DNA from: a virus | Direction: 5' to 3' (one strand) | IMG/VR virus record: IMGVR_UViG_3300047325_000130 | Span: 39,637 to 103,636 of that record | DNA length: 64,000 bases | Shown: in pieces, positions 8,282 to 16,397 of the stretch | How the letters are laid out: every line of letters starts with the position of its first letter | How positions within the stretch are numbered: position 1 is the first letter of the stretch | The notes under the pieces: generated by a model | Seen by the model: the letters and a program-made list of their open reading frames with translations, nothing else | What the model was told of the DNA's origin: nothing | The model's database searches: none | Position numbers and translations under genes: made by a program

Positions 8282-8637
8282 CTATTTTGGAAATAAATCT
8301 TCTAAGATTTCTGGAACTCGATAATTAATACTACCAAAGGCAAGAGCGATCGCTAATATTAGAGATTCTGCTTCTTGTTTGGTTAACGGACCTTTGGTAG
8401 CCGGCAATAATGCCGCACGCAAAATATCTTCAGCATACTTTGAAGCAGATATTGTAGCGTGTGCTATATCCTGAAATTTGCCGTAAGTAACTTTGTTGGC
8501 TTCGCGTTTTGCGCGTTTTACTAGTTCGGGCTCACATTCTTTACATAGGCGGGGAAAGCCTTGTCCACCTTCAAGCAAGTTGCCGGCATTGCTCGCACAT
8601 ATCGCCATTCAAAACCATGTCAGAATATTCGCCCATT
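8282..8637 (-). pseudogene. Zinc-ribbon phage protein, frameshifted
   Basis: Reading from ATG 8637 (ribosome site AGGAGA) gives MGEYSDMVLNGDMCEQC and then a stop 4 codons later. The frame open from 8608 to 8282 continues NLLEGGQGFPRLCKECEPEL and so on. Removing one base from GCCGGC at 8583-8588 joins them into one protein of about 117 residues with two CxxC pairs (MCEQC and LCKEC). This layout, MGEY...CxxC...GFPRxCxxC, matches a small zinc-binding protein seen in many phages. Either a sequencing error or a recent mutation; function unknown. Confidence 0.65.
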
Positions 8638-8674
8638 TTACTCTCCTGCCCTATATCATCTAATATCATTTCAA

Positions 8675-8708
8675 AAAGAAATAGTAGGGGTAACCCTACT
8701 ATTTCTTT
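8675..8708 (-). terminator. Terminator of the NAD salvage operon
   Basis: 15-bp perfect stem AAAGAAATAGTAGGG / CCCTACTATTTCTTT with a 4-base loop, just after the stop of the nicotinamide phosphoribosyltransferase gene on the minus strand. Confidence 0.8.
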
Positions 8709-8716
8709 CTTGACCG

Positions 8717-10102
8717 TTATACTTGATTAGATCTGGCTCTAACTTCTGCAAAGGTGTGGTCGACAAGCAATTCGCCGTTCTTCCAAACCGGCTGCAAGAT
8801 ATCTGCTGCACCGTTCATATCTTCGATCTTGACAGTCTCATACTTATCGTTTTTGCGGATTAATGCAAGACGACCCTTTTTGCTGGTCTTACCAGGATCA
8901 GTAATCGGGTTCTTAAAGATATCCCGCCATTCACCTTCAATACAAATTGCACTTGCCTTCTGAGCAAATCTTAGAGTATCTCGATTTACCATTTGGGTAA
9001 GTCCGCCGCCCATACCGAGAGCAAGGTTATCGGTAGAGTAGCCCGCATCGTTTAGGTTTTTTAAAATTACCGGAATGCTTTCTGCTGTAATACCATCACC
9101 TTGGATACAACGAACATGGTTAAGTACTTTGTAACCTTTCTTGTTTACAACAGATCCAAACTTGGCATCTAGTTTGGTAATAACCTCTGTCGGGACAGTA
9201 TTTGGATCGCCGGAGTCTGGACGTACAACAAGAAGTGCGCCGCTTTCAACAATCTCGGTCTTCAAACGCTCGCCCCAAATATAATCAATAGCATTCCAAA
9301 GGTCGTATGTATCAGACACACATGCTAGCAATGCACCAGGTTTTGCGAATTGATTTAGCATGTTTTTAAATGCATCAAATTCGCCGTTTCGGCCATAGCT
9401 ACTAATTGTGCTATGTTCGGAAGCTGGGATAGAAAATCCAGGCATCTCTCCGCCATAGAAGTTCATTGCGTACAACAAACCTTCAACAGTATCAGATCCC
9501 ATGAAGTTTACTAAATGTGCTGCACCACCGATTCCTGCAGACTCGCTACTGGAAACACCACGAGCACTAAAATCGTGAAGTTTGAAGGCAATCTGCCCTT
9601 CTGGATCATCACTGGTTAGCTGCAAACTTTTCATTATCGCTTGTTTGCAAGTCCAACTATTGGTTGCAACCGTAGTTGGAAACCATACTGCACGCAAAAT
9701 TGCAGTTTCCATAAAGCTCACTAACCAAGCAAATCCTGGTTCGGTATTAGTGATTTGTACTAATACATTATGACCCGGTATAATAGTACCTTCGGGTACT
9801 GCTGTAATAAGCAATGGTAGCTTACCGTTAAGACGTACTGCAATATCCATCCAGCCATCGTAGTCGAAAATACCCGGACCCATATGACTATCGACAATAA
9901 GTTTTGCTTCTTCAACGTCGGCGACCGTAATCGGTGCCATACCTTTTAAAAACATCTGCAGGCCAAAGAATACAGTGCGGTCCCATTTGCCGCCTCGACT
10001 TTCAATATAAGCGGATAGATATTCGGACTTGTTAGGGTACTGCTTGTGATGAGAATATTTGTAAGAATCTGTCTTCAGAATTGTGTTCTTTAAATTATAC
10101 AT
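8717..10102 (-). CDS. nadV: Nicotinamide phosphoribosyltransferase (NAMPT/NadV)
   Basis: 461 residues, full family length. Converts nicotinamide plus PRPP to NMN. Active-site landmarks are all present: DFSARGVSS (Phe178 and Arg181 stack and bind as Phe193/Arg196 in human NAMPT), NFMGSDTVEG (Asp204), the catalytic IPASEHST (His230) and VVRPDSGDP (Arg294). A good ribosome site AAAGGAGTT precedes the ATG. It lies downstream of the NMN adenylyltransferase gene on the same strand with about 40 bases between, so the two form one operon. A matching NadV is known from Vibrio phage KVP40 and others. Together the pair regenerates NAD from nicotinamide, the product left by NAD-cleaving defence enzymes. 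Confidence 0.95.
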   Translation of the reverse strand: MYNLKNTILKTDSYKYSHHKQYPNKSEYLSAYIESRGGKWDRTVFFGLQMFLKGMAPITVADVEEAKLIVDSHMGPGIFDYDGWMDIAVRLNGKLPLLITAVPEGTIIPGHNVLVQITNTEPGFAWLVSFMETAILRAVWFPTTVATNSWTCKQAIMKSLQLTSDDPEGQIAFKLHDFSARGVSSSESAGIGGAAHLVNFMGSDTVEGLLYAMNFYGGEMPGFSIPASEHSTISSYGRNGEFDAFKNMLNQFAKPGALLACVSDTYDLWNAIDYIWGERLKTEIVESGALLVVRPDSGDPNTVPTEVITKLDAKFGSVVNKKGYKVLNHVRCIQGDGITAESIPVILKNLNDAGYSTDNLALGMGGGLTQMVNRDTLRFAQKASAICIEGEWRDIFKNPITDPGKTSKKGRLALIRKNDKYETVKIEDMNGAADILQPVWKNGELLVDHTFAEVRARSNQV

Positions 10103-10128
10103 TGCAAAAACTCCTTTTGCGGGTTTAT

Positions 10129-10147
10129 CTTAAGGTCTATCCTTAAG
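10129..10147 (-). repeat. Short hairpin between the NAD genes
   Basis: CTTAAGG / CCTTAAG with a 5-base loop, overlapping the stop of the NMN adenylyltransferase gene. It may moderate read-through or protect the downstream message. Confidence 0.4.
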
Positions 10148-11240
10148 AATTTATAAAATATTTGATTATATCCATATGGTCTTCGAACATCATATCTCGA
10201 CGAACTTTATGGATAGGAAACCATTTGGCCTTTTCAGCATCATCGCCACCTTTTACGCGAACTAAGTTTACTTCGTTTGGCAGCTTGATATGAAATGCAT
10301 GAGTAATAGTTCTACCTCTGGCACTTCGATTTGGCGAATCAAACACGCATTGATTTACAATGCTTCCACGTAAAACTGGTTCGGGTAATTTAATTGCGGT
10401 TTCTTCTCGCAATTCACGCATTGCTGCATCAATAATCCATTCATCCTTATTGATAAATCCTCCGGGAAGGGCATAAAGTCCTCTGCCCGGAACAGCACGC
10501 CGCTTGATAAGTAGAATATGTCCAGACTGTTCTACCAAACAGTCAACAGTTACAAATGTTGGCGGATAAGGAGAATTAATCCACTGCCGATGATAATCGG
10601 TAATGTGTTCATACTCTTCTACAATATATTTGTATCCCTCAGTCTTCATAAACTTTGTGAGAAATTCCTTAACACCGGTTGGGATAAGTTTTTGGCAATC
10701 CTTATCACCTACATTATGTCCATCAGCGTCTTTTAACCAAAGGTCGCCAATATTGGAGAAATATGCCTGACGCATCGGCGTACTGCTGAGTCCGGTTGTA
10801 TCAGGGACTTCGATATTATCTCCCCATTGCGGGAAGAGTTTTAGGTAATAGCTAGTATGGTCTTTGCTATGTCCAATAAGAGAAATTTTTGGAAAATTAA
10901 TCTCATTTTCGCGTTGGTTGTAGATTTTATTGACCGTTTCGTCTACCACTCTTTGAACGGAAGTAATCCATCCGGTATCATCATATGCGGTATCCTCAAC
11001 TACTGCAAAATGCACACGATCAAGCTCATCACTACAAAGAGATGATTCAATCATCTTAATTCGTTCGATTGTGGAAAAAGGATTACGATGGCCTCGTGGC
11101 ATATTTGCCGAGCCGATGATAATCAATAAATTGTCTGCTTTTTCTAGTGCTCGATGTACAACGCCGAGATGACCTAAGTGAAAAATTTGAAATCTGCCCA
11201 TAAACACAGCCAGATCGATAATTTTAACTCGTTTGCTCAT
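10143..11240 (-). CDS. nadM: Bifunctional NMN adenylyltransferase / Nudix hydrolase (NadM-Nudix)
   Basis: 365 residues, two domains. Residues 8-195 form a nucleotidyltransferase with MGRFQIFHLGH (HxGH, 21-24) and the second motif SSTPMR (152-157), which makes NAD from NMN and ATP. Residues 225-365 carry a Nudix hydrolase box at about 260-283 (GGFINKDE...RELREE), typical of ADP-ribose pyrophosphatase; the box Gly after EE is Ala. A GTGGAGCA ribosome site precedes ATG 11240. First gene of the operon with the NAMPT gene. The architecture equals that of the cyanobacterial and phage NadM-Nudix proteins. Confidence 0.93.
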   Translation of the reverse strand: MSKRVKIIDLAVFMGRFQIFHLGHLGVVHRALEKADNLLIIIGSANMPRGHRNPFSTIERIKMIESSLCSDELDRVHFAVVEDTAYDDTGWITSVQRVVDETVNKIYNQRENEINFPKISLIGHSKDHTSYYLKLFPQWGDNIEVPDTTGLSSTPMRQAYFSNIGDLWLKDADGHNVGDKDCQKLIPTGVKEFLTKFMKTEGYKYIVEEYEHITDYHRQWINSPYPPTFVTVDCLVEQSGHILLIKRRAVPGRGLYALPGGFINKDEWIIDAAMRELREETAIKLPEPVLRGSIVNQCVFDSPNRSARGRTITHAFHIKLPNEVNLVRVKGGDDAEKAKWFPIHKVRRDMMFEDHMDIIKYFINS

Positions 11241-11364
11241 TGTAATAGTGCTCCACTATTGATGTCTAAGAAAGTCTATCTTTCTATGTTGTATTTATAG
11301 TATCATGTAGCATTAAATGCAAATATAATAAAAAATTATTTTATCTGATTTGATCTGCCTCGGG

Positions 11365-11655
11365 CTATGTCAATGCGGGTTCGCGGGGAATTATGGTAAT
11401 ATCACTCCCCTTATAAGGGCCATCCAGAAGAACTGCCCTGTACCAGTTACACATACGGTCGTGAAATGTTAGAGGCATGACCCGCACCATGCATCCGTCG
11501 AGCGTGTCATATTCCGGCCCCAGCGCGAACTCTTTTCCAACATGATCTTCAGAAACGATGGGCTCTTCTGGCCACGGCAGGGTGTTGTCTAGCCGCCCGT
11601 ATTTGTCGATCATGATGTTATCTATGGCACACTTCAGGGACTGTATGATGTTCAT
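11365..11655 (-). CDS. Hypothetical protein of the GC-rich island
   Basis: 96 residues from ATG 11655. Contains LPWPEEPIVSEDHVGKEFAL and a C-terminal CNWYRAVLLDGPYKGSDITI that looks like a beta-barrel (SH3-like) strand pattern. No family recognised. Last gene of the island cluster. Confidence 0.55.
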   Translation of the reverse strand: MNIIQSLKCAIDNIMIDKYGRLDNTLPWPEEPIVSEDHVGKEFALGPEYDTLDGCMVRVMPLTFHDRMCNWYRAVLLDGPYKGSDITIIPREPALT

Positions 11656-11675
11656 TTGATCTATATAGCTACTAG

Positions 11676-12039
11676 TTAAGAAAATTCGTATGGGCAAAGA
11701 TCATATGCGCCTTTGCCCGGCGTCGCCTTATCATCGAAGCCTTCATGGCGTCGCCAGTTTTCGCCGCGACAAGTGATGACCATAAGCATTTCTTCCGGCC
11801 TCACCTCACGGTGGTATTCATCAAGGATTTTTGTGCAGGGTTGCGACCAGGAATACCCAATCCGAAAGCTCTTTGTGGCGGTTATCAACGTAGGGCAAAC
11901 GCCCATCCCGCGCTGCTTTTGCCAATATGTTCGCTTGTATCGCCGCGCCCGCAACAGTCGCAGACGTTTTCGTGTAGATAGTAATTCGTTCCCATTTTTG
12001 GCTCCGGGGGTTAAGTTGAGTGGTTAAGGCAGCAGCCAT
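11676..12039 (-). pseudogene. Hypothetical island gene with a homopolymer frameshift
   Basis: From ATG 12039 the frame reads MAAALTTQLNPRSQKWERIT and on to SDWVFLVATLHK, then stops three codons later. Deleting one base in the five-base A run (minus strand; 11828-11832) continues into ILDEYHREVRPEEMLMV and on to the end at 11676, giving about 120 residues. The sense of the joined text supports a single gene. Phage proteins with a similar ELSDWVYxLxIL segment exist; function unknown. Its start overlaps the zinc-finger gene upstream. Confidence 0.6.
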
Positions 12040-12242
12040 GAATCATCTGAACCGAGACCCATAGCAATATTTAATTCAGCTTGGATTGCTCGCTCAGCGA
12101 AACTTTCGTCATATTCTCTAGTTGTACGTTGAGGCTCTCCATTTCCACCGTGTTTGGCGTTGATGTGTTGCTTGCAGTCGTTAATTTGTTTGAAATATTT
12201 TCCGCAGCGGGGGCAGGTACAGGTTTTGTCTGTCTGGCTCAT
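12024..12242 (-). CDS. C2H2 zinc-finger small protein
   Basis: 72 residues with one classical C2H2 finger near the N terminus: CPRCGKYFKQINDCKQHINAKH (Cys-x2-Cys-x12-His-x4-His pattern). Likely nucleic-acid binding. ATGA overlap with the preceding island gene (12239) and a 16-base overlap with the next gene indicate one operon. Confidence 0.65.
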   Translation of the reverse strand: MSQTDKTCTCPRCGKYFKQINDCKQHINAKHGGNGEPQRTTREYDESFAERAIQAELNIAMGLGSDDSWLLP

Positions 12243-12487
12243 AGGTCGAGGTCTTCCAGGGTGAGGTTTGGGTGGATGGTGCGGCCAGTTTTGGTGAAGT
12301 GGGAGATTTGGTTAGGGGAATAGGTTGGGAAGCTGGGCGTCGCAGACGCATGGGCTGGAGGTGGTGGGGTGAGGAGTTTGCGGAGTGTGGCCTCCGCTGT
12401 GTCGCGTTTGAGGGAAAGTTCTCGGCCGGATGGGAGGGTTACTACCAGCTCGCCTTGGAGGCCGAGGGAAACGAGGAGGGCAGTCAT
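12239..12487 (-). CDS. Hypothetical protein of the GC-rich island
   Basis: 82 residues, beginning MTALLVSLGLQGELVVTLPSG, with a Pro-rich middle (TPPPPAHASATPS). AGGAG ribosome site upstream. Its ATG overlaps the end of a truncated upstream frame (ATGA), as expected for an operon fragment. Function unknown. Confidence 0.5.
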   Translation of the reverse strand: MTALLVSLGLQGELVVTLPSGRELSLKRDTAEATLRKLLTPPPPAHASATPSFPTYSPNQISHFTKTGRTIHPNLTLEDLDL

Positions 12488-12553
12488 TGGGGTTCTCCTG
12501 GTTGATGGTCAAGGAGGTTTTGGAGGAGGTTGGCGATATCGAGGGCGGTGACA

Positions 12554-12883
12554 TTATCTAAATAAAAAATAATTGTTTAATAGCCCATTGATATTGTCGG
12601 CACCTGCGTTATTAGCACTATGTACTTTAAATGAAAAATTATCAGGCATGCTGTTTGTATCAAGGTCAAGATTAACAAGGTACTTAGCAAAATCAAATCC
12701 GCTTGGAACATGACCATTTAAATCTTCGCCCAAATCATGATCAAACGAAACTTCAATTGGCCAACCGCGAACAGATATCAATGCCACTGCTTCGTTCATA
12801 GACCTGCATACTACCCAATTGATGTCATTTGGATATGTCCATTTTGGATCACGAATATCGTCAAGAAATAAACGGTAAGTCAT
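12554..12883 (-). CDS. cREC-like receiver-fold protein (cyclic-phosphate processing)
   Basis: 109 residues from ATG 12883, which has an excellent AAAGGAGAT site; an upstream in-frame ATG at 12916 lies inside the previous small gene. The order YRLFLDDIRDPK (N-terminal strand with Asp pair), VVCRSMNEA, FDHDLGED, and HSANNAGADNI before the last helix matches the cyclic-phosphate-processing receiver domain family predicted by comparative genomics. That family is thought to act on cyclic phosphate ends of RNA or nucleotides; experimentally little is known. Confidence 0.65.
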   Translation of the reverse strand: MTYRLFLDDIRDPKWTYPNDINWVVCRSMNEAVALISVRGWPIEVSFDHDLGEDLNGHVPSGFDFAKYLVNLDLDTNSMPDNFSFKVHSANNAGADNINGLLNNYFLFR

Positions 12884-12884
12884 A

Positions 12885-13004
12885 TTATCTCCTTTTAGTT
12901 TTGCCTTGCAATACAACTTTTGCTACAGTAATTACTATAGACAACGTTGCTAATCCTGCTCCAATATATGCATAATTAAGAAGTTCTTGAATTGCCGCCG
13001 CCAT
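12885..13004 (-). CDS. 39-residue single-pass membrane peptide
   Basis: MAAAIQELLNYAYIGAGLAT followed by LSIVITVAKVVLQGK: one hydrophobic helix with a basic C terminus (KTKRR). A strong AAAGGAG ribosome site precedes ATG 13004, and the gene ends in the Shine-Dalgarno of the cREC-like gene, 2 bases past its ATG. Co-transcribed with it. Small membrane peptides of this kind are common in phages; function unknown. Confidence 0.6.
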   Translation of the reverse strand: MAAAIQELLNYAYIGAGLATLSIVITVAKVVLQGKTKRR

Positions 13005-13093
13005 TTAATTCTCCTTTAATTTTTTAACATGTTTTTGGTTCAATTGCAAACAAAATACGTCCTGTATTTTTATTATGTCTGCGACTTTATTTT

Positions 13094-13306
13094 TCACACT
13101 TCACCTACATCGTGCAGCAAACGATCTGAGGCTTGAATTTTGTTTTTAGTTACATTTGCGCGCATACGAGAAAGGTCATTGCCCAATGATTTGGCTTCGT
13201 CTAAATCTTCCGGCTTCAAACGTCCTCCGAGAGCTTTCAAAATAAGACGAAGCTCGGCAGTATCAACGTTAAGCGACCAAATCTCTTTCATACCAACTTC
13301 AGCCAT
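13094..13306 (-). CDS. Small hypothetical protein
   Basis: 70 residues, helical and charged (ELRLILKALGGRLKPEDLDE). It begins 4 bases after the stop of the 378-residue zinc/OB gene, so the two are co-transcribed. No family recognised. Confidence 0.6.
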   Translation of the reverse strand: MAEVGMKEIWSLNVDTAELRLILKALGGRLKPEDLDEAKSLGNDLSRMRANVTKNKIQASDRLLHDVGEV

Positions 13307-13309
13307 TTC

Positions 13310-14446
13310 CTAAGCCTCCAAAAATTTGCAACGTGTAACCAGCGTGCTTTTTACACCGCGGAACTCATCGTGCTTCTTAACCGTACCTTTTAGCACTGCG
13401 GTTGTTCCATCCGCCGGCCCATTGGACGTAGTAGCAAACCAAGTCAAAACGTTTTGATTTTCATCCTCGAACTTCCAAAGAATGCTTCCGGTGTCGAGAG
13501 GTTTACGAAGAAGCACCGTTACTTGTACTTCGATTTTATCACCAATCTTACCAATAAAATCAGATACGTTAGTTTGCTTTGGTGCAGCATTTTTCTGGTT
13601 CATCATGTAAACGCCTACAATGCTTGCCGCAAGTCCAACTGACCGATTGGTAATAAATTCGGCATCAGCAATAACACTGATATTATGCTCATAATCGTTC
13701 TTATCTTGTTTATCTGCAATCTGCTGAGCCCATTCAATTGCAGAAGCTGCAACGGCTTGATCTTCGGGGAGAATCTCTAGTTTAACAAAATCCTCAAATC
13801 TAGAATAGTAAAAATCAATTGCCATATCTGAGGTTGAGCGCATTCCGGTTTCAGTAGCCTTTTTACGAGAAACCCAACCATATTTGCGGACAATTGCCGC
13901 GGTACATGCGGTGAATTTTTCCATATCGATTGTCGGAAAGTTTGGGGTAAAGGACTGTGCTGTATGTAGTTTAGAAACGTCCTCCTGCATTTGACTAATA
14001 ATTACAGCCAAGCGAGCCATTTTAGCAGGATCGTGTCCGGCACCAATAAAATCATTTAAACAAGTTTTGCCGACCTGTTTATAAGTGGTTTCGTTCCGCA
14101 ATACATATGTGTTACGGCGAAACCGATTTACATGGCAATGTTCGCATACCGGATCCTCAGTCCGGAAATTTTCCGGAACGGTTTCGCACGGCATGCACCT
14201 GACAATATTACCTGTATCATGTGTATGATCAATTGTTGCAACAAAGTCCCAACCATTAATTTTGAATGCAGGGGTATCGATGTAAATTTTAAAAAATTCG
14301 CCTTTTGCAGGGCTAATTATGCGTGCAGAAACAATATATTGGATGTGATCAAACCCAAGCTTAACAGACTTGCGGTCCACTTTAAGCATAAGAGTCTTGA
14401 ATTTCATCAGATTTGACGCTGGAATTTCAAACTCAAAACGGCTCAT
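13310..14446 (-). CDS. Zinc-ribbon plus OB-fold-like nucleic-acid-binding protein
   Basis: 378 residues. Central cysteine cluster: CMPCETVPENF (CxxC), CEHCHVNRFRR (CxxCH), then TYKQVGKTCLNDFIG. The C-terminal third, GDKIEVQVTVLLRK...WKFEDENQNVLTWFATTS...LKGTVKKHDEFRGVKST, has the strand pattern of an OB fold as in single-strand-binding domains. I recognise this architecture from phage and plasmid hypothetical proteins. Ribosome site TAGGAGCAG before ATG 14446 and a good promoter upstream (14471-14498). DNA or RNA binding is inferred. Confidence 0.6.
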   Translation of the reverse strand: MSRFEFEIPASNLMKFKTLMLKVDRKSVKLGFDHIQYIVSARIISPAKGEFFKIYIDTPAFKINGWDFVATIDHTHDTGNIVRCMPCETVPENFRTEDPVCEHCHVNRFRRNTYVLRNETTYKQVGKTCLNDFIGAGHDPAKMARLAVIISQMQEDVSKLHTAQSFTPNFPTIDMEKFTACTAAIVRKYGWVSRKKATETGMRSTSDMAIDFYYSRFEDFVKLEILPEDQAVAASAIEWAQQIADKQDKNDYEHNISVIADAEFITNRSVGLAASIVGVYMMNQKNAAPKQTNVSDFIGKIGDKIEVQVTVLLRKPLDTGSILWKFEDENQNVLTWFATTSNGPADGTTAVLKGTVKKHDEFRGVKSTLVTRCKFLEA

Positions 14447-14470
14447 TTTCTGCTCCTATATCGTCCGCGT

Positions 14471-14498
14471 ATAATAGCATATTGCAGCCAAAAGTCAA
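14471..14498 (-). promoter_or_regulatory. Sigma70-type promoter (extended -10)
   Basis: TTGACT, 16-base spacer, TGCTATTAT. The spacer text CTGCAATATG is shared with the promoter at 15219-15246. Confidence 0.7.
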
Positions 14499-14522
14499 CC
14501 AAATTTTGAACTATTTTTAAGC

Positions 14523-14807
14523 CTACAACTGCTTTTTAGGTTCGTATGCTATTGCAAGCTTTCCGGATTTTGTGCGTTCTGTTCCATAACCAATGATTTC
14601 GCCGGTATTACCGCCGATGCGAATTATAACATTGGTATCGGCATGTGCAACGCTAATTACTTGCGTTTGTCCGGTAATATACGTTCTATTCCCGCTAGCA
14701 GTATCAAACTCACGAATTGCCATCGCAACTTTTTTGCCAAAAGTTGGATCTCTCTCGATCTCATCGAGGCGATCCAATAGAATAACTAAAGATGCATTAA
14801 AACCCAT
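14523..14807 (-). CDS. Conserved small phage protein
   Basis: 94 residues: MGFNASLVILLDRLDEIERD, a helix, then IISVAHADTNVIIRIGGNTG and a C-terminal strand. Similar MGFNxxxVxxxDxLxxIExDPxFG proteins occur in T4-like and other myoviruses; the role is unknown. Own ribosome site (TAGGAGTTTT). Confidence 0.6.
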   Translation of the reverse strand: MGFNASLVILLDRLDEIERDPTFGKKVAMAIREFDTASGNRTYITGQTQVISVAHADTNVIIRIGGNTGEIIGYGTERTKSGKLAIAYEPKKQL

Positions 14808-14868
14808 TGTAAAACTCCTATTTTATCGCACTTGCGAATTTGGACAATGTTTGAACTTTTTATTTAGG

Positions 14869-15213
14869 TTATGCTCCGGCCATTTCGCGTATATCGCTAT
14901 TCAAAGTAGGTTTCAGTTGCGAAATAAGCTGCCGCTCAATTTTATGTGCAGGAGCTTTACCTCTCACAGTATCAAGTACTACAAAAGTAAAAGCTTCTGG
15001 ACCATGCTCGCGTATAGCAACGCAAAGAGACCAATTCTTGTCTTCATTTATAGCGCGCCCAACATGTTTAGCAAAGCGTCTACGGACACTTGCATCAATG
15101 CCGCCGTCTTTATGCGTTATGCCAATATAAAAATCCCCGTTTGGTGCTTCAAGCTGATAGATAATGTGGGTTCTATCGGAGCGTTTTTTGCGGGGTTTAG
15201 CTTGCTTGTCCAT
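14869..15213 (-). CDS. GIY-YIG-type nuclease domain protein
   Basis: 114 residues from ATG 15213. After a basic N terminus (KQAKPRKKRSD) come the GIY-YIG strands THIIYQLEAPNGDFYIGIT, then RRRFAKHVGRA and an E-containing helix HKIERQLISQLKPTLN. Single-domain size. It could be a free-standing homing or repair-type endonuclease; the first GIY tripeptide reads IIYQ. The -10 box of its promoter lies only 6 bases upstream of the ATG, so the message may be leaderless. Confidence 0.65.
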   Translation of the reverse strand: MDKQAKPRKKRSDRTHIIYQLEAPNGDFYIGITHKDGGIDASVRRRFAKHVGRAINEDKNWSLCVAIREHGPEAFTFVVLDTVRGKAPAHKIERQLISQLKPTLNSDIREMAGA

Positions 15214-15218
15214 TCCGT

Positions 15219-15246
15219 ATAATAACATATTGCAGTCAAACGTCAA
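15219..15246 (-). promoter_or_regulatory. Sigma70-type promoter
   Basis: TTGACG, 16-base spacer, TGTTATTAT; nearly identical to the promoter at 14471-14498. Confidence 0.65.
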
Positions 15247-15301
15247 CCAAAAAAACGTCCAATTTTCTCACAAAATTTCGATATTTTGAATGTTTTTTTG
15301 G

Positions 15302-15329
15302 TTGACAGGACGAAAATCCATGTTAAAAT
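15302..15329 (+). promoter_or_regulatory. Sigma70-type promoter
   Basis: TTGACA, 16-base spacer ending in TG-T, then TAAAAT; 21 bases before ATG 15351. Confidence 0.65.
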
Positions 15330-15350
15330 CCAAGCCTTGGAGAACTAAAA

Positions 15351-15787
15351 ATGCCATCTATTTTACGCGATGATCAGCTAATACAAAAGCTTAAAATTCA
15401 GTTAAGGGCACAAGATAGTTATATAGCGTTTAAAAGCGCACAGAGCACCGTACAAGTGCGCGAAGTGCTTTTATGGTATAGTGACTACGCTATTGTTGCA
15501 GGTACTGTAGCAGACGATTTTCCAAGTGTTGGACCTGCAAATCCGGACGGTGATTGCTTAATTTGTGTGCCGTTTATGGATATTTTGACGATTTTAACGT
15601 CTATCGAATACAGAAATTTAGTATTGATATATCTGTTGAAACAGCTGAAGAGATTTGCCAAGAGTTTTGGAAGAGCGAATTATTTTTTAATTTACCGCCT
15701 ATGCCTTGTGCTAAAGCAGTTCTTCCTCACCTTATAATGCATTTTTTGGTTGACTGTGGACAAAATGGTGCTAGTGTCCGAGCGTAA
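15351..15787 (+). pseudogene. Hypothetical protein, frameshifted in a T run
   Basis: From ATG 15351 (TTGGAG site) the frame reads through DDFPSVGPANPDGDCLICVP to FMDI. Adding one T to the run at 15583-15586 moves into the second frame, which continues FDDFNVYRIQKFSIDISVE and ETAEEICQEFW, ending at 15787; the first frame by contrast becomes hydrophobic and Leu-rich and overlaps. The joined protein would have about 145 residues. No family recognised. Confidence 0.55.
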
Positions 15788-15833
15788 TTGAAATAAAAAC
15801 AAATAACAATTTAGCATTTTGGTTATTTTTTGG

Positions 15834-15862
15834 TTGACCAATATGTCCAAAACTGCTAAATT
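15834..15862 (+). promoter_or_regulatory. Sigma70-type promoter
   Basis: TTGACC, 17-base spacer, TAAATT, about 50 bases before ATG 15915. Confidence 0.55.
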
Positions 15863-15914
15863 GGACTTGTAAGACGTGCTTAAAACTTTCAAAACTTTTA
15901 AAAAGGAAAATCAT

Positions 15915-16370
15915 ATGTCGACTGATAAAAAGCTTTTTACGATTGCTGGTACTTCCGTTCATGAAGGTAAGCTGAGTGTTCGTGTTGCAACCGGTAAGAT
16001 TTCTGTACGCGAAGGTGTGTTGCGCCGGAATGATCATACCGAAATTAAACTTTTTGAATTGCCGCAGCCGATGACGCGCGCGGATGCTGCTGCGTATATC
16101 GAAACGCTGAATGGTAACTTCCCTGCACCTGCTCCGAAGCCCGCAAAGGCGAAAAAGGAGAAGATTGCAAAGGAGAAGAAGGAGAAGCTCGCAAAGCCTG
16201 CGAAGATTGAAGCGAAGGCAGTTAAGGCCGAAGTTGTCGAAGCGCCGCCGGCGCCCCTTGCACTAACTCCGGAGCAGAAGATTGCGGCGAAGCGCGAGCG
16301 TGATGCTGCTCGTAAGCGTGAGCAGCGTGCAAAGGCTAAAGAAGCTAAGGCGGAGGCTATTGCTGCTTAA
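15915..16370 (+). CDS. Basic Lys/Ala-rich protein, paralogue A
   Basis: 151 residues from ATG 15915 (AAAAAGGAAA site). Residues 5-62 form a small domain: LFTIAGTSVHEGKLSVR...RRNDHTEIKLFELPQPMTRADA. The rest is a Lys/Ala/Pro-rich tail (KKEKIAKEKKEKLAKPAK) ending in a predicted helix of RER/KAKEAK repeats, reminiscent of histone-like tails and of GC-rich codon use unlike the neighbours. The N-terminal domain is shared with the gene at 16960. Binding of nucleic acid by the tail is inferred from charge only. Confidence 0.6.
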   Translation: MSTDKKLFTIAGTSVHEGKLSVRVATGKISVREGVLRRNDHTEIKLFELPQPMTRADAAAYIETLNGNFPAPAPKPAKAKKEKIAKEKKEKLAKPAKIEAKAVKAEVVEAPPAPLALTPEQKIAAKRERDAARKREQRAKAKEAKAEAIAA

Positions 16371-16397
16371 AATACGCAAACAAACCTAAGGTTTTTA

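Larger units (their letters stand above)
11355..12553 (-). other. GC-rich accessory island
   Basis: About 1.2 kb visibly richer in G and C than both flanks, holding four overlapping or closely packed minus-strand genes plus the tail of a fifth truncated frame (ending NLLDHQPGEPQ just before 12487). The right edge at about 12553 abuts the AT-rich stop codon of the cREC-like gene. This looks like a segment acquired from a high-GC relative, cut inside a gene at its upstream side. Confidence 0.6.

Noticed and set aside
11713-12551. Plus-strand open frames in the GC-rich island
   Set aside because: GC-rich DNA yields long chance frames; only the minus-strand frames overlap start-to-stop and have protein-like content such as the C2H2 finger.
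12312-12554. Minus-strand frame beginning MSPPSISPTSS
   Set aside because: Pro/Arg-rich out-of-frame reading over the island gene at 12239-12487.
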